DNA of 64,000 nucleotides from Luteimonas sp. 9C (GCF_902506295.1 NZ_LR733312.1:310001-374000); one strand, 5' to 3'. Counted from the first letter of the stretch, positions 18,416 to 28,007 are shown. A program made the numbers and translations. The notes: a model not told the origin generated them from the letters alone.

Positions 18416-19549
18416 TCAGGCGTCGCGGGCTTCGACACGGTTGCGGCCGGCGCGCTTGGCCTGCTGCAGGCGGCGGTCGGCGACACCGAGCAGGGCCGAG
18501 ACGTCGCCGCCATCGTGCGGGAACGCAGCCAGTCCGGCGCTGAAGCACACCGGCAGGGCGCGGCCGTCGCGGTCGACCGCGAGCGGGTCCCCCGCCATGT
18601 CGCGTCGCAGGCGGTCGAGTCGCTCCCAGGCGCTGCCGGCGGGACAGCGCAACAGCAGCACGAATTCCTGGCCGCCGATCCGCGACAGGGACTCGTCGTC
18701 CTCCAGCAGCGTCTGCAGCCGCTGCGCCACGGCGCGGATCGCGCGGTCGCCGGCACGCGGCCCGGCATCGGCATTGATCCGGCGGAAGCCGTCGAGATCG
18801 AGCAGTCCCAGCGTCAGCGAGCGGCCCTCGCGACGCGAGTCGGCGAGCTGCCGCGGTGCGTGCTGCAGCAGCCAGGCGCGGTTGGGCAGGCCGGTCAGGC
18901 CGTCGCGACCCGACAGGTCCACCAGGCGCTGCATGCGATAGACGATGGCGCAGGCGATCACCGTCATCATCGCCAGCAGCAGCAGCCGTTCGACCTGTCC
19001 GCTCACCGACGCCACGCCGTAGCCCAGCGACGTCGGGTGCGCCTCGTCGCCGCCGGCCATCAGGGCGATCGCCAGCGCCGCGTACTGCGCGACCGCCAGG
19101 CCCCCGACGTAGAGCGCCAGGCGCCCGTCGTTGCGCAGCGCGGTGAGCGCGATCGCCAGCATGTAGAAGTTCCACACCACCACGCTGTTGAGGGCGGCGG
19201 CCGGCTCGCGGGTGGCCAGCAGGGCCAGCACCAGCGTGGTCATGCTGACGTCGTAGCTGCCGGTCGCATACGGGAGCCAGGCATGCCGGCGCTGGCGCCG
19301 CGCGAGCGTCAGCCAGACCTGCGCCATCAGATTGGCGAAGACCGCCAGCGCCAGCCCCACCACGACCGTCCGCGTACCGTGGCCGCCGCCCGCGGCGATC
19401 AGCGGCAACAGCAGGGTCAACAGGGCGAGTGCGGCGCGCACGCGCGCCACCATCAGTTCGCCGCCGGCGCCGAGTTCGAGCATCACTTCGTCGGCGCGGC
19501 CGAACAACGTGGCGACGACGCCCTGCCGGGTGCGTTGCGGTGCGCGCAT
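18416..19549 (-). CDS. Membrane GGDEF-domain protein with degenerate active site
   Basis: 377 residues. About six hydrophobic segments lie between residues 37 and 205, then a GGDEF-type domain from about 213. The domain opens with RDGLTGLPNR, a good match, but key positions deviate. The signature is GGQEF (292-296) instead of GGDEF/GGEEF, the usual IND..GH reads INADAGP (258-264), and no RxxD inhibitory site precedes the signature. The first metal-site Asp (LDLD, about 251-253) is kept. Such a domain probably binds or regulates rather than synthesises cyclic di-GMP; this is inference from the motif changes. It is divergent from the aldo/keto reductase gene, with 96 bases between the starts. 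Confidence 0.85.
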   Translation of the reverse strand: MRAPQRTRQGVVATLFGRADEVMLELGAGGELMVARVRAALALLTLLLPLIAAGGGHGTRTVVVGLALAVFANLMAQVWLTLARRQRRHAWLPYATGSYDVSMTTLVLALLATREPAAALNSVVVWNFYMLAIALTALRNDGRLALYVGGLAVAQYAALAIALMAGGDEAHPTSLGYGVASVSGQVERLLLLAMMTVIACAIVYRMQRLVDLSGRDGLTGLPNRAWLLQHAPRQLADSRREGRSLTLGLLDLDGFRRINADAGPRAGDRAIRAVAQRLQTLLEDDESLSRIGGQEFVLLLRCPAGSAWERLDRLRRDMAGDPLAVDRDGRALPVCFSAGLAAFPHDGGDVSALLGVADRRLQQAKRAGRNRVEARDA

Positions 19550-19645
19550 CGAGACGGTCCCTGTGGCAGCTGCGGCAGCATAGCGCGGGCGGTCGCCGGT
19601 GGACGGCGGGCATACTTCCGCTTTCCGACCGCTCCAGGAGTTCCC

Positions 19646-20617
19646 ATGCAGTACCGCCGCCTCGGTTCGTCCGGCCTGCAGCTGTCCGCGTTGTCGTTCG
19701 GCGCCTGGGTCACCTTCGGCGGCCAGATCGGCCGCAGCGAAGCGCGCAACCTGGTCGCGGCCGCATGGGACTACGGAGTCAACTTCTTCGACAACGCCGA
19801 AGGCTATGCCAACGGCGCGGCCGAACAGGTCATGGGCGACGTCATCGCCGATCTGCGCCTGCCACGCGACGGTTATTGCGTGTCGAGCAAGGTGTTCTTC
19901 GGCGCGGCGGCCGATCCGCGGCCTACCCAGCGGGGCCTGTCGCGCAAGCACGTGCGCGACGCCTGCGACGCGGCGCTCAGGCGCCTGCGCGTGGACCATC
20001 TCGATCTGTACTTCTGCCACCGGCCCGATCCCGAGACTCCGGTCGCCGAAACGGTGTGGGCGATGGATGCGCTGATCCGCCAGGGCAAGGTGCTGTACTG
20101 GGGCACGTCCGAATGGCCGGCGGCGCTGATCCGCGAAGCCGCGCAGATCGCGCGTGCGCACCACCTGCACGGCCCGACGATGGAGCAGCCCGAATACAAC
20201 CTGTTGCGCCGCGAACGCGTGGAGCTGGAATACGCGCCTCTCTATGCGGAACTCGGACTCGGCACGACGATCTGGTCGCCGCTGGCTTCCGGCCTGCTGA
20301 CGGGCAAATACGCCGACGGCGTGCCGGCCGACAGCCGTCTCGCGCAGCCTCAGCTCGAATGGCTGCAGGGCAGTGTGCTCGGCGATGCGACGTCGGACCG
20401 CACCGGTCGGGCAGGGCGCTTCACGGCGCTCGCCGCCGAGCTGGGCGTCGCGCCGGGGCCCCTGGCGATCGCCTGGTGTCTGACCAATCCCCACGTCTCC
20501 ACCGTGTTGCTGGGTGCGAGCCGGGTGTCGCAACTGCTCGAGAACCTGCAGGCGCTCGATCTGCTCGAGCGCTTCGACGAGAACGTATGGCGGCGGGTGG
20601 AGGCGGTCACGGGGTAA
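19646..20617 (+). CDS. Aldo/keto reductase (Kv-beta/YghZ-like)
   Basis: 323 residues, cytosolic NADPH-dependent oxidoreductase. It has the KvVb-type opening MQYRRLGSSGLQLS, NFFDNAEGYANG with the catalytic Asp and Tyr, VSSKVFF with the catalytic Lys, and YFCHRPDPETP with the His. The distal GASRVSQLLENLQAL binds the cofactor in this family. CCAGGAG lies seven bases before the ATG. The physiological substrate cannot be read from the sequence; relatives reduce methylglyoxal and other aldehydes. Single gene. Confidence 0.92.
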   Translation: MQYRRLGSSGLQLSALSFGAWVTFGGQIGRSEARNLVAAAWDYGVNFFDNAEGYANGAAEQVMGDVIADLRLPRDGYCVSSKVFFGAAADPRPTQRGLSRKHVRDACDAALRRLRVDHLDLYFCHRPDPETPVAETVWAMDALIRQGKVLYWGTSEWPAALIREAAQIARAHHLHGPTMEQPEYNLLRRERVELEYAPLYAELGLGTTIWSPLASGLLTGKYADGVPADSRLAQPQLEWLQGSVLGDATSDRTGRAGRFTALAAELGVAPGPLAIAWCLTNPHVSTVLLGASRVSQLLENLQALDLLERFDENVWRRVEAVTG

Positions 20618-20875
20618 GTGCCCATCGCCGGACGCGTCGGACTGAGTATTCCCGCATCTGAAAGGGCGGCGGGCTCGCGGCGCTGTGCCGAGAGCCGGGG
20701 AGCTCTGGGTGGGGCGAACCGTCGGCGCCCATGGACGCAGGAATCTAAGCCCGCGTGCGCATCCCGCCGCAGCGCTTGAACTGCTCGAGATGGTCTGTCT
20801 CCCTTTGAGCGTTCGCCTGCCGTTCCGGCCGGCACGTGCCGGTCGGCATCTCCGAGCGACACTCTCGCTTGACTG
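20618..20875. other. Intergenic region upstream of the heme cluster
   Basis: Noncoding, less biased than its neighbours, with short hairpins (for example CCGGCACGTGCCGG near 20829-20842, a perfect palindrome). It leads into the Fur box and should hold the heme-cluster promoter. I see no gene. Confidence 0.45.
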
Positions 20876-20894
20876 GAGAATGAGAATCACTATC
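20876..20894 (+). promoter_or_regulatory. Fur box upstream of hmuP
   Basis: GAGAATGAGAATCACTATC matches the 19-base Fur consensus at 16 of 19 positions. It lies 29 bases before the hmuP ATG, so iron-bound Fur would repress the heme-uptake genes. Confidence 0.85.
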
Positions 20895-20923
20895 ATCGGA
20901 GATCCCTTCCGGAGGATCCCGAC

Positions 20924-21130
20924 ATGCGCGTCTCCCCGATACAGGATGCAGCCGTTTCCCGCGACGCCCGCGATGCCGGCAACGTGCATCCCCTGACCCG
21001 CACGCCCGACGTCGTCGAGTTCGACAGCGTGCAATTGCTGCGCGGCCAGCGCGAACTGCGCATCCGCCACGGCAACGAGATCTACCGCCTGCGCCACACC
21101 CGCAACGACAAGCTGATCCTGACCAAGTAA
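20924..21130 (+). CDS. hmuP: HmuP/HemP hemin-uptake protein
   Basis: 68 residues. The C-terminal half (VQLLRGQRELRIRHGNEIYR, then LRHTRNDKLILTK) is the HemP/HmuP signature. In rhizobia and Burkholderia HmuP is a small activator of hemin-receptor transcription acting with the iron regulator. GGAGG lies eight bases before the ATG. It is the first gene after a Fur box and is followed by a TonB-dependent hemin receptor, the expected arrangement. The N-terminal 25 residues are variable. Confidence 0.93.
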   Translation: MRVSPIQDAAVSRDARDAGNVHPLTRTPDVVEFDSVQLLRGQRELRIRHGNEIYRLRHTRNDKLILTK

Positions 21131-21271
21131 TCGTATTGCGCGCCGCCGCCCGGTCCCGACGGATCGAGCGCGCAACGCGCCGTGTCGCCCTCCCTCTCTC
21201 CAGAGGCCGCCCGCCCGCGCGATCCGTTCCGCGCCCGCCAGCTCGCCGATCTCCACTTTTCGCGAGCGCCC

Positions 21272-23503
21272 ATGCGTCCCAGCCTGCTGTCCGTCGCCCT
21301 GGCCCTGTGCCTGCCGTCCACTGCCGTCCTCGCCGCGCCTGAAGGCGCGCCGCGCGATCTGGACCAGATCGTCGTCACCGCCACCCGCACCGAGCGCGCG
21401 ATCAGCGACGTGCCCAATACCGTCGACGTGATCGACCGCGCGCGCATGGATGCCTTGCTGGTGCGCGACATCGCCGATCTGTTCCGCTACGAGCCGGGCA
21501 TCACCGTCGGCAGAAGCTTCGGCCGCTTCGGACTCAATGACATCCGCATCCGCGGTCTGGGCGGCAATCGCGTGCGCATCCAGACCGACGGCATCGCAGT
21601 GCCGGATGCGTTCGCGATCGGCAGCTTCTCCAGCGCCAACCGCAACGTCGTCGACCTGGACACGCTCAAGCGCGTCGAAGTGGTGCGCGGGCCCACGAGC
21701 TCGCTGTACGGCTCCGACGCGCTCGGCGGCGTGGTGTCGTTCGTGACGAAGGATCCGTCCGACTATCTGCGCGCCGGCGACACGGCGCACGTCGGCACCA
21801 AGATCGGTTTCGACGGCGCGAACGATGGTCTGTTCGCCGGCGCGACCGCCGCCTTCGGTGGAGAGCGGTGGTCGGGCCTGGTCGCGATCAGCCATCGCCA
21901 GGGCAAGGCACTCGAGACCATGGGCGGGATCGGCGGTGAAGGTGCCGCCCGCACGCAGGCCAACCCGCAGTCGTCGAACGGTCGCAGCGTGCTCGGCAAG
22001 CTGGTGTTCGCGCCCGGCGAGATTCAGCGCTTCAAGCTGACGGTCGAAGGGAACGAGGATGACGTGGAGACCGACGTGCTGAGCGCGTACGGCTTCCAGA
22101 GCCTGACCCGCGCGACCAACACGCAGGTCCTCGGCGACGACCACCAGTCGCGCGCGCGCATCACCTTCGGTCATGAACTCGACGGCCTGTCGTCGGCGCT
22201 GGCCGACAGCGTCGACTGGCAGGTCTACCGCCAGGACAGCCGCACCCGGCAGGACAGCGTGGAAGTGCGTCGCGTGCCGTCGGGCGCCGCGACGATCCGC
22301 GACCAGCGCGAACGCGCGTTCCACTTCGACCAGCGCAGCGTTGGCCTGCAGGCGAATGCGCGCAAGACGCTCGAGACCGGCCGTGTCGCGCACGCGCTCG
22401 CCTACGGCCTCGACATCGAGCGCACCGAAACGAAACAGAAGCGTGATGGCCGCCGGATCTTCTTGGACACCGGCGTGGTCACCCACGTGATGTCGCCAGA
22501 CACCTTTCCGGTGCGCGACTTCCCGATCAGCGACACCACCAAGGCGTCGCTGTACGTGCAGGACGAGATCGCATTCGCCGATGGCGCGTTCCGGCTCGTG
22601 CCGGCGGTACGCGTCGACCACTACCGGCTGACACCCGAAGTCGACGCGATCTTCCGCGAGGACAATCCGGCCACGCAGGTCGCCGACCTCAACGAGACCA
22701 GCGTGTCACCGAAGCTCGGCTTCGTGTGGACGTTCGCCGAAGCGTGGTCGCTCTACGGCGGCTACGCCCGCGGCTTCCGCGCGCCACCCTACAACGACGT
22801 CAACATCGGCTTCACCAATTTCCAGTTCGGCTACACCGCGATCCCGAATCCGGATCTGAAGTCGGAAACCAGCGATGGTCTGGAGCTGGGCCTGCGGTAT
22901 TCCAGCGACGCCGCGTACGCCAGTCTGAGCACCTACGACACGCAGTACGACGACTTCATCGAATCGACGCGTTACACCGGCATCGATCCTGTGTCGGGGC
23001 TGATGGTCTACCAGTCGCAGAACATCGCCGATGCGCGCATCCGCGGCGTCGAGTTCAAGGGTGGCGTGTATTTCGACAGCGTCGCGCCTGCGTTCGCGGG
23101 CTGGTCGCTGCGCGGCGCGGCCGCGTGGTCGCGTGGCGAGGACCGGACCACCGGCGAGGCGCTGGCGAGCGTGGATCCGCTGACCGCGACCCTCGGCGTC
23201 GCGTTCGGCCAGAGATCTTGGGGCGCCGAACTCGCGGGCCGCTTCGTCGGCCGTCGCGACCGGCTGCCGACGGCGCCGGCCGGCAGCACCTACTTCGAAA
23301 GCCCCGGTCACGCCGTACTCGATCTCTATGCGCACTGGATTGTCGCGCCGGGCACGCGCCTCGACGCCGGCGTGCTGAATCTCGCCGACCGCAAGGTCTG
23401 GCAGGCGGGGCTGGTGCCGCTGGTCGCCGCGGGCAGCAGCACGCTCGACCGCTACACCGCACCGGGCCGCCACGTCGCGGTCAGCCTGTCGATCGATTTC
23501 TGA
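21272..23503 (+). CDS. TonB-dependent heme/hemoglobin receptor
   Basis: About 744 residues. I choose the ATG giving MRPSLLSVALALCLP because it starts a good signal peptide ending near VLAAPEG. The TonB-box/plug region DQIVVTATRTER and IRIRGLGGNRVRIQTDG follows, then a long beta-barrel ending in SLSIDF with terminal Phe, as outer-membrane barrels do. GFRAPPYND and PNPDL correspond to the FRAP and NPNL boxes of heme receptors, but no His lies between them. Gene order (Fur box, hmuP, receptor) supports heme as the substrate. Transport across the outer membrane is powered by TonB-ExbBD encoded elsewhere. Confidence 0.9.
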   Translation: MRPSLLSVALALCLPSTAVLAAPEGAPRDLDQIVVTATRTERAISDVPNTVDVIDRARMDALLVRDIADLFRYEPGITVGRSFGRFGLNDIRIRGLGGNRVRIQTDGIAVPDAFAIGSFSSANRNVVDLDTLKRVEVVRGPTSSLYGSDALGGVVSFVTKDPSDYLRAGDTAHVGTKIGFDGANDGLFAGATAAFGGERWSGLVAISHRQGKALETMGGIGGEGAARTQANPQSSNGRSVLGKLVFAPGEIQRFKLTVEGNEDDVETDVLSAYGFQSLTRATNTQVLGDDHQSRARITFGHELDGLSSALADSVDWQVYRQDSRTRQDSVEVRRVPSGAATIRDQRERAFHFDQRSVGLQANARKTLETGRVAHALAYGLDIERTETKQKRDGRRIFLDTGVVTHVMSPDTFPVRDFPISDTTKASLYVQDEIAFADGAFRLVPAVRVDHYRLTPEVDAIFREDNPATQVADLNETSVSPKLGFVWTFAEAWSLYGGYARGFRAPPYNDVNIGFTNFQFGYTAIPNPDLKSETSDGLELGLRYSSDAAYASLSTYDTQYDDFIESTRYTGIDPVSGLMVYQSQNIADARIRGVEFKGGVYFDSVAPAFAGWSLRGAAAWSRGEDRTTGEALASVDPLTATLGVAFGQRSWGAELAGRFVGRRDRLPTAPAGSTYFESPGHAVLDLYAHWIVAPGTRLDAGVLNLADRKVWQAGLVPLVAAGSSTLDRYTAPGRHVAVSLSIDF

Positions 23504-23592
23504 CCGTGAGCGCTGCCTCGATGCCGTCCATCGCCTGCGTTGCCATGCGATCCAGTTCTCCCGACATTGACCGACCACGAGGTTCCACCGAC

Positions 23593-24540
23593 ATGACACC
23601 GCACGCGATCGCGCTGGCACTTGCCGCCCTGCTGGTCTCCACCGCCGCACCGGCCGCCACCCGCACGCACGCCACGCCGCTCGAGGCAGACCGCAGCGCG
23701 ATCCTCGGCATGCAGGGCGAATACACCGTGCGTTTCCTCTTCGACGAGACCGTCGTCCTCGCCCCCGGCTACACGCGCAAGGCACCCAAGCGCAGCGGCG
23801 GCGACGAAGTCGTCATCGTCGTCGAGGACACACCGACGAAGATCGTGCTGCAGCACCTGCTGCTCGACGTCGAAAGCGGCCACGTGATCAAGCACTGGCG
23901 TCAGGACTGGACGTTCGAAGCGTCCACGCGCTGGGAGTTCGCATCCGACCAGACCTGGCGCCAGCGCGCCGTGCCCGCAGAACTGGTGCGCGGCGGCTGG
24001 ACCCAGTGCGTGTTCGAAGTCAGCGACGCCCCGCGCTACTGCGGCAGCGGCCGCTGGGTGCACGAGAACGGTGCGTCGACATGGACGTCCGACGCCGGCT
24101 GGCGGCCGCTGCCGCGCCGCGAGTACACCACGCGCGAGGACTACAACGCGCTCGCCGCGGTCAACCGCCACACCATCGTGCCCGGCGGCTGGACCCACGA
24201 ACAGGACAACCGCAAGGACGTCCGCGATGCAGACGGCGCGGTGACCGCCAGCATCGTCCGCGAAACCGGCTTCAACGATTACGTGAAGACCGACGCGATC
24301 GATTTCACGCCGGCATACGACTACTGGAACGCCACGCAGACCTACTGGTCACGGGTGCGCGCGCGCTGGGAGGCCCGACTCTCCGCGCCGGCCGGCGTGC
24401 ATCTGAAGACCCGGGTCGACGGCATGGCGCTGATCGCCCCGTTGTTCGAACAGGCCCGGACCGTGCAGGACGGCGGCAGCGTCAGCGACGCGCAGATCGA
24501 CGCCGTGTTCGCGCAATGGGTGGATACGCCGCGCGATTGA
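23593..24540 (+). CDS. Exported DUF6607-family protein
   Basis: 315 residues with a signal peptide (hydrophobic run ALALAALLVSTAAPAA). The mature part is rich in Trp and Tyr, with blocks such as WRQDWTFE, GGWTQCVFEV and YDYWNATQTYW. I recognise it as the family now called DUF6607, often found next to hemin receptors; no biochemical function is known to me. It follows the receptor by 89 bases and so probably shares the Fur-controlled transcript. Two Cys in the middle (TQCVFEV and RYCGSG) are close enough to form a disulfide in the periplasm. A role in periplasmic heme handling is a guess from context. Confidence 0.72.
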   Translation: MTPHAIALALAALLVSTAAPAATRTHATPLEADRSAILGMQGEYTVRFLFDETVVLAPGYTRKAPKRSGGDEVVIVVEDTPTKIVLQHLLLDVESGHVIKHWRQDWTFEASTRWEFASDQTWRQRAVPAELVRGGWTQCVFEVSDAPRYCGSGRWVHENGASTWTSDAGWRPLPRREYTTREDYNALAAVNRHTIVPGGWTHEQDNRKDVRDADGAVTASIVRETGFNDYVKTDAIDFTPAYDYWNATQTYWSRVRARWEARLSAPAGVHLKTRVDGMALIAPLFEQARTVQDGGSVSDAQIDAVFAQWVDTPRD

Positions 24541-24822
24541 CGGTGGTCGGCGCCTTGCGCCTTGCGCCGTGCGCGGCGCGCGTCAGCTGCCGCGGGCGGA
24601 GTGCCTGGCCGGACACGGACCTCCAGGCCGCGGGAGCATCGGGTTGGAAGCAGTGTTCGCCGACCGCTGACCACGCCTGCCGCCACCGGCCGCGTTCCAA
24701 CCGTTCGCCGCCACGCAGTCCGCCCGTTGCACGGGGGCGGGCCGCGTTGCGACGATCGGTTCGCGCACCCTGCGCCTATACTCGAAGCCAGCGGCATCAG
24801 CCGCCCGCCAAGGGGTCGATCA

Positions 24823-25794
24823 ATGGGGACTGGATTGTTTCTCGCCGTGGTGCTGGCGTTCGCCGGCGTCATCGTGCTGTTCAAGACCGTGCGCATGGTG
24901 CCGCAGGGATTCGAGTGGACCGTCGAGCGCTTCGGCAAGTACACGCATTCGATGACGCCGGGCCTGCATTTCCTGGTGCCGATCGTCTACGGCGTCGGTC
25001 GCAAGATCAACATGATGGAACAGGTGCTCGACGTCCCCAGCCAGGACGTCATCACCCGCGACAATGCGGTCGTGCGCGTCGACGGCGTCGTGTTCTTCCA
25101 GGTGCTGGACGCGGCGAAGGCGGCGTACGAGGTCTCGAACCTCGAGATCGCGACGATCGCGCTGGTGCAGACCAACATCCGCACCGTAATCGGCTCGATG
25201 GATCTCGACGAATCGCTGAGCAATCGCGAAACGATCAACGCCCAGCTGCTCAACGTCGTCGACCAGGCCACCAACCCCTGGGGCATCAAGGTCACGCGCA
25301 TCGAGATCCGCGACATCCAGCCGCCGCGCGACCTCATCGACTCGATGGCCCGGCAGATGAAGGCCGAGCGCGAGCGCCGCGCGGTGATCCTCGAAGCGGA
25401 AGGCCATCGCCAGTCGGCGATCCTGCGCGCCGAGGGCGAGAAGCAGGCTGCGATTCTCGAAGCGGAAGGCGAGAAGGAAGCGGCGTTCCGCGAAGCCGAA
25501 GCGCGCGAGCGCCTGGCCGAGGCGGAAGCGCGCGCCACCGAAATGGTCTCCAACGCGATCGCCCAGGGCGACGTGCAGGCGATCAACTACTTCGTCGCGC
25601 AGAAGTACGTCGAGGCCTTCAAGGAACTGGCGACGGCGCCGAACCAGAAGTTCGTGCTGATGCCGATGGAGACCAGCGGCCTGATCGGCTCGATCGCTGG
25701 CATCGGCGAACTCGCCAAGGAAGCGCTCGGCAACCAGAAGACGACGCCCGCACGGGCGGTGCCGCCTCCGCCGCCGTCGCGCGCGGGGCTCTGA
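24823..25794 (+). CDS. SPFH/band-7 membrane protein (QmcA/stomatin-like)
   Basis: 323 residues. One N-terminal membrane segment (residues 5-22) precedes an SPFH domain beginning VPQGFEWTVERFGKY and including NMMEQVLDVPSQDVITRDN. A long charged Ala/Glu/Arg coiled coil (about 185-245) with repeated EAEG units follows, then a short C-terminal tail rich in proline. Such proteins assemble into large membrane-microdomain cages that influence FtsH and other membrane proteases. AAGGGG precedes the ATG, and a TATACT -10-like hexamer lies at 24777-24782. Its stop is one base before the NfeD gene, so the two are one operon and probably one complex. Confidence 0.92.
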   Translation: MGTGLFLAVVLAFAGVIVLFKTVRMVPQGFEWTVERFGKYTHSMTPGLHFLVPIVYGVGRKINMMEQVLDVPSQDVITRDNAVVRVDGVVFFQVLDAAKAAYEVSNLEIATIALVQTNIRTVIGSMDLDESLSNRETINAQLLNVVDQATNPWGIKVTRIEIRDIQPPRDLIDSMARQMKAERERRAVILEAEGHRQSAILRAEGEKQAAILEAEGEKEAAFREAEARERLAEAEARATEMVSNAIAQGDVQAINYFVAQKYVEAFKELATAPNQKFVLMPMETSGLIGSIAGIGELAKEALGNQKTTPARAVPPPPPSRAGL

Positions 25795-25795
25795 C

Positions 25796-26236
25796 ATGGA
25801 CGGCCTGCGCTGGGATGTCGTCAGCTGGGCCGCGGTCGCGCTGCTGCTGATGGCGGCCGAGACGCTGGTGCCCGGTGCATTCCTGCTGTGGATGGGATTC
25901 GCCGCGGCCGCGGTGTTCCTGGTCACGCTGTTCGTGCCCGGGCTCACCGTGCTGGCCCAGGTGGCCCTGTTCGTGGGCCTGAGTTTCGTGTCGGTGCTGA
26001 TCTATCGCACCTGGTTCCGGGGTCGCGAACGCCAGAGCGACCATCCCACACTCAACCGCCGCGCCTCGCAGCACGTCGGTCGGGTGCTGCCACTCGAGCA
26101 GGGCATCGTCGCCGGCCGCGGCCGCGTACGGATCGGCGATGCGTTCTGGGTGGTCGAAGGTCCGGACATGCCGACGGGCGCGTCGGTGCGCATCGTCGGC
26201 ACCGACGGGGTGAACCTGCACGTCGAAGCGGCCTGA
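25796..26236 (+). CDS. NfeD-family membrane protein
   Basis: 146 residues. Hydrophobic segments at about 10-30, 33-50 and 52-68 are followed by an OB-fold C-terminal domain (from about 90: [21 protein letters not shown], ending GVNLHVEAA). This is the short NfeD type that pairs with stomatin/SPFH proteins. It starts one base after the SPFH stop. NfeD is thought to act with its SPFH partner in organising the membrane; the precise role is not settled. Confidence 0.93.
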   Translation: MDGLRWDVVSWAAVALLLMAAETLVPGAFLLWMGFAAAAVFLVTLFVPGLTVLAQVALFVGLSFVSVLIYRTWFRGRERQSDHPTLNRRASQHVGRVLPLEQGIVAGRGRVRIGDAFWVVEGPDMPTGASVRIVGTDGVNLHVEAA

Positions 26237-26376
26237 GTCACGCCGGGGTCCCGCGCTCGCGTGGGGCCGTGCCCATCGGGCCTGGTGCCCCGGGCGGCGC
26301 ATCTCCGCCATCGGCCCGGCGCGACGGCGTCGGCCAACCTGCGATAATTCCGGCTTTCCGCTCGCGAGCCGGCCAG

Positions 26377-27474
26377 ATGACGCAGAAGACGATCCTCAAC
26401 GATGCCCACCGTGCGCTGGGCGCACGCATGGTCGATTTCGGCGGCTGGGATATGCCGCTCAACTACGGCTCGCAGATCGAGGAACACCACCACGTGCGCC
26501 GCGACGCCGGCATGTTCGACGTCAGCCACATGACCGTCGTCGACCTGCGCGGCGCGGGCACGCGCGATTTCCTGCGCCGGCTCGTCGCCAACTCGGTCGA
26601 CAAGCTGAAGGTGCCGGGCAAGGCGCTCTACACCTGCATGCTCACGCTCGACGGCGGCATCGTCGACGACCTGATCGTCTACTTCATGGCCGACGACTGG
26701 TTCCGTCTCGTGGTCAACGCCGCGACGCGCGAAAAGGACCTGGCCTGGATCACCGCCCAGGCCGCCGATTTCGATGTCGCCGTGACCGAGCGTCCCGAGC
26801 TGTCGATGATCGCCGTGCAGGGACCGCAGGCACGCGAGAAGGTCGCTGCGCTGCTCGGCGACAGCGATGGCAAGACCGTCGCCAAGCTCGGCCGCTTCGC
26901 CGCCGCCGCGCTCACCGGCACCGCGTACGGCGATCTGTTCGTCGCCCGCACCGGCTACACGGGCGAGGACGGTTTCGAGATCGTCGTCGGCGAGGCGCAT
27001 GCGGTGGCGTTGTGGACGGCCCTGCACGAGGCGGGCGTCGCACCGGCCGGTCTCGGCGCGCGCGACACGCTGCGTCTGGAAGCCGGGCTCGCGCTTTACG
27101 GCCAGGACATGGACGAGACCGTGTCGCCGTTCGAAGCCGCGCTCGGCTGGACCGTGGCCCTCGACGAAGGCCGCAGCTTCAACGGCCGCGCGCTGCTCGA
27201 GTCGCAGGCCGACGGCGCACCGCGTCAGATGATCGGTCTGGTGATGGACGACAAGGGCGTGCTGCGTCACGGGCAGACGGTCGCGACCGCGAACGGCGCG
27301 GGCGAGATCCTGTCGGGCACGTTCTCGCCGACGATCGGCAAGGCGATCGCGTTCGCGCGCGTGCCGGCCGGCGAGCCGGGCGCGGTGACCGTCGACATCC
27401 GCGGCCGCCAGGTGCCGGTGCGCGTGGTGAAGTTCCCGTTCGTCAAGAACGGGCAGCCCGCCGGCGGCGTCTGA
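26377..27474 (+). CDS. gcvT: Glycine cleavage system T protein (aminomethyltransferase)
   Basis: 365 residues. Transfers the methylene group from the aminomethyl-lipoyl H protein to tetrahydrofolate, releasing ammonia. Family blocks are [39 protein letters not shown] and the C-terminal [20 protein letters not shown] -10-like hexamer at 26343-26348 lies 28 bases before the ATG, giving a very short leader, so no glycine riboswitch can fit here. gcvH follows 69 bases downstream. gcvP is not in the window. Confidence 0.96.
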   Translation: MTQKTILNDAHRALGARMVDFGGWDMPLNYGSQIEEHHHVRRDAGMFDVSHMTVVDLRGAGTRDFLRRLVANSVDKLKVPGKALYTCMLTLDGGIVDDLIVYFMADDWFRLVVNAATREKDLAWITAQAADFDVAVTERPELSMIAVQGPQAREKVAALLGDSDGKTVAKLGRFAAAALTGTAYGDLFVARTGYTGEDGFEIVVGEAHAVALWTALHEAGVAPAGLGARDTLRLEAGLALYGQDMDETVSPFEAALGWTVALDEGRSFNGRALLESQADGAPRQMIGLVMDDKGVLRHGQTVATANGAGEILSGTFSPTIGKAIAFARVPAGEPGAVTVDIRGRQVPVRVVKFPFVKNGQPAGGV

Positions 27475-27543
27475 TGCGCGCCGCTGCGCATCGTCGTTAC
27501 ACTAGCGCCACCTTCCCGATCGAACGTTTCCCCGGAGCCGACC

Positions 27544-27939
27544 ATGAGCGAAATCCCTGGCGACCTGAAATTCCTGAAGTCCCACGAGTGGGTCCGTATC
27601 GAAGGTGACGGCAAGGTCACCGTCGGCATCTCCGACCATGCCCAGGGCCTGCTCGGCGACCTGGTCTACGTCGAACTGCCTGCCGTCGGCGACGACATCC
27701 AGGCCGGTACCGGCGTGGCCGTGGTCGAGTCGGTCAAGGCCGCGTCCGACGTGTATGCCCCGGTGTCGGGCACGATCACCGCGGTCAACGAAGCGCTGGC
27801 CGACAAGCCCGAGACGATCAACGAGGACGCCTACGGCGAAGGCTGGCTTTTCGTGGTCGAACTGAGCGAGCCCGACCAGCTCAACGAACTGCTGGCGCCC
27901 GACGATTACGCCGAGCAGCTCGAGGGCGAAGAAGACTGA
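27544..27939 (+). CDS. gcvH: Glycine cleavage system H protein
   Basis: 131 residues, the normal length. Carries the lipoyl group that shuttles the aminomethyl intermediate among the P, T and L proteins. The lipoylation site is Lys65 in [14 protein letters not shown]; the opening [16 protein letters not shown] is typical. It follows gcvT and is closed by a terminator 30 bases past its stop. A TACACT hexamer about 50 bases upstream could give a second promoter. Confidence 0.97.
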   Translation: MSEIPGDLKFLKSHEWVRIEGDGKVTVGISDHAQGLLGDLVYVELPAVGDDIQAGTGVAVVESVKAASDVYAPVSGTITAVNEALADKPETINEDAYGEGWLFVVELSEPDQLNELLAPDDYAEQLEGEED

Positions 27940-27968
27940 CGTCTTCGATCCGACCGTCGTGCACATCG

Positions 27969-28007
27969 ACCGGTGCGTTCCGCGAGGGACGCGCCGGTTT
28001 TCGTTTC
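27969..28007 (+). terminator. Rho-independent terminator of gcvTH
   Basis: Thirteen-base-pair stem ACCGGTGCGTTCC/GGGACGCGCCGGT with two G-U pairs and a GCGA loop, followed by TTTCGTTT. It lies 30 bases after the gcvH stop. Confidence 0.8.

Noticed and set aside
18416..22621. Very long open frame of about 1,400 codons on the minus strand
   Set aside because: Only its last part (18416-19549) is the GGDEF gene. The rest runs antisense to the aldo/keto reductase, hmuP and hemin receptor genes, which are clearly real; the open frame results from high GC.
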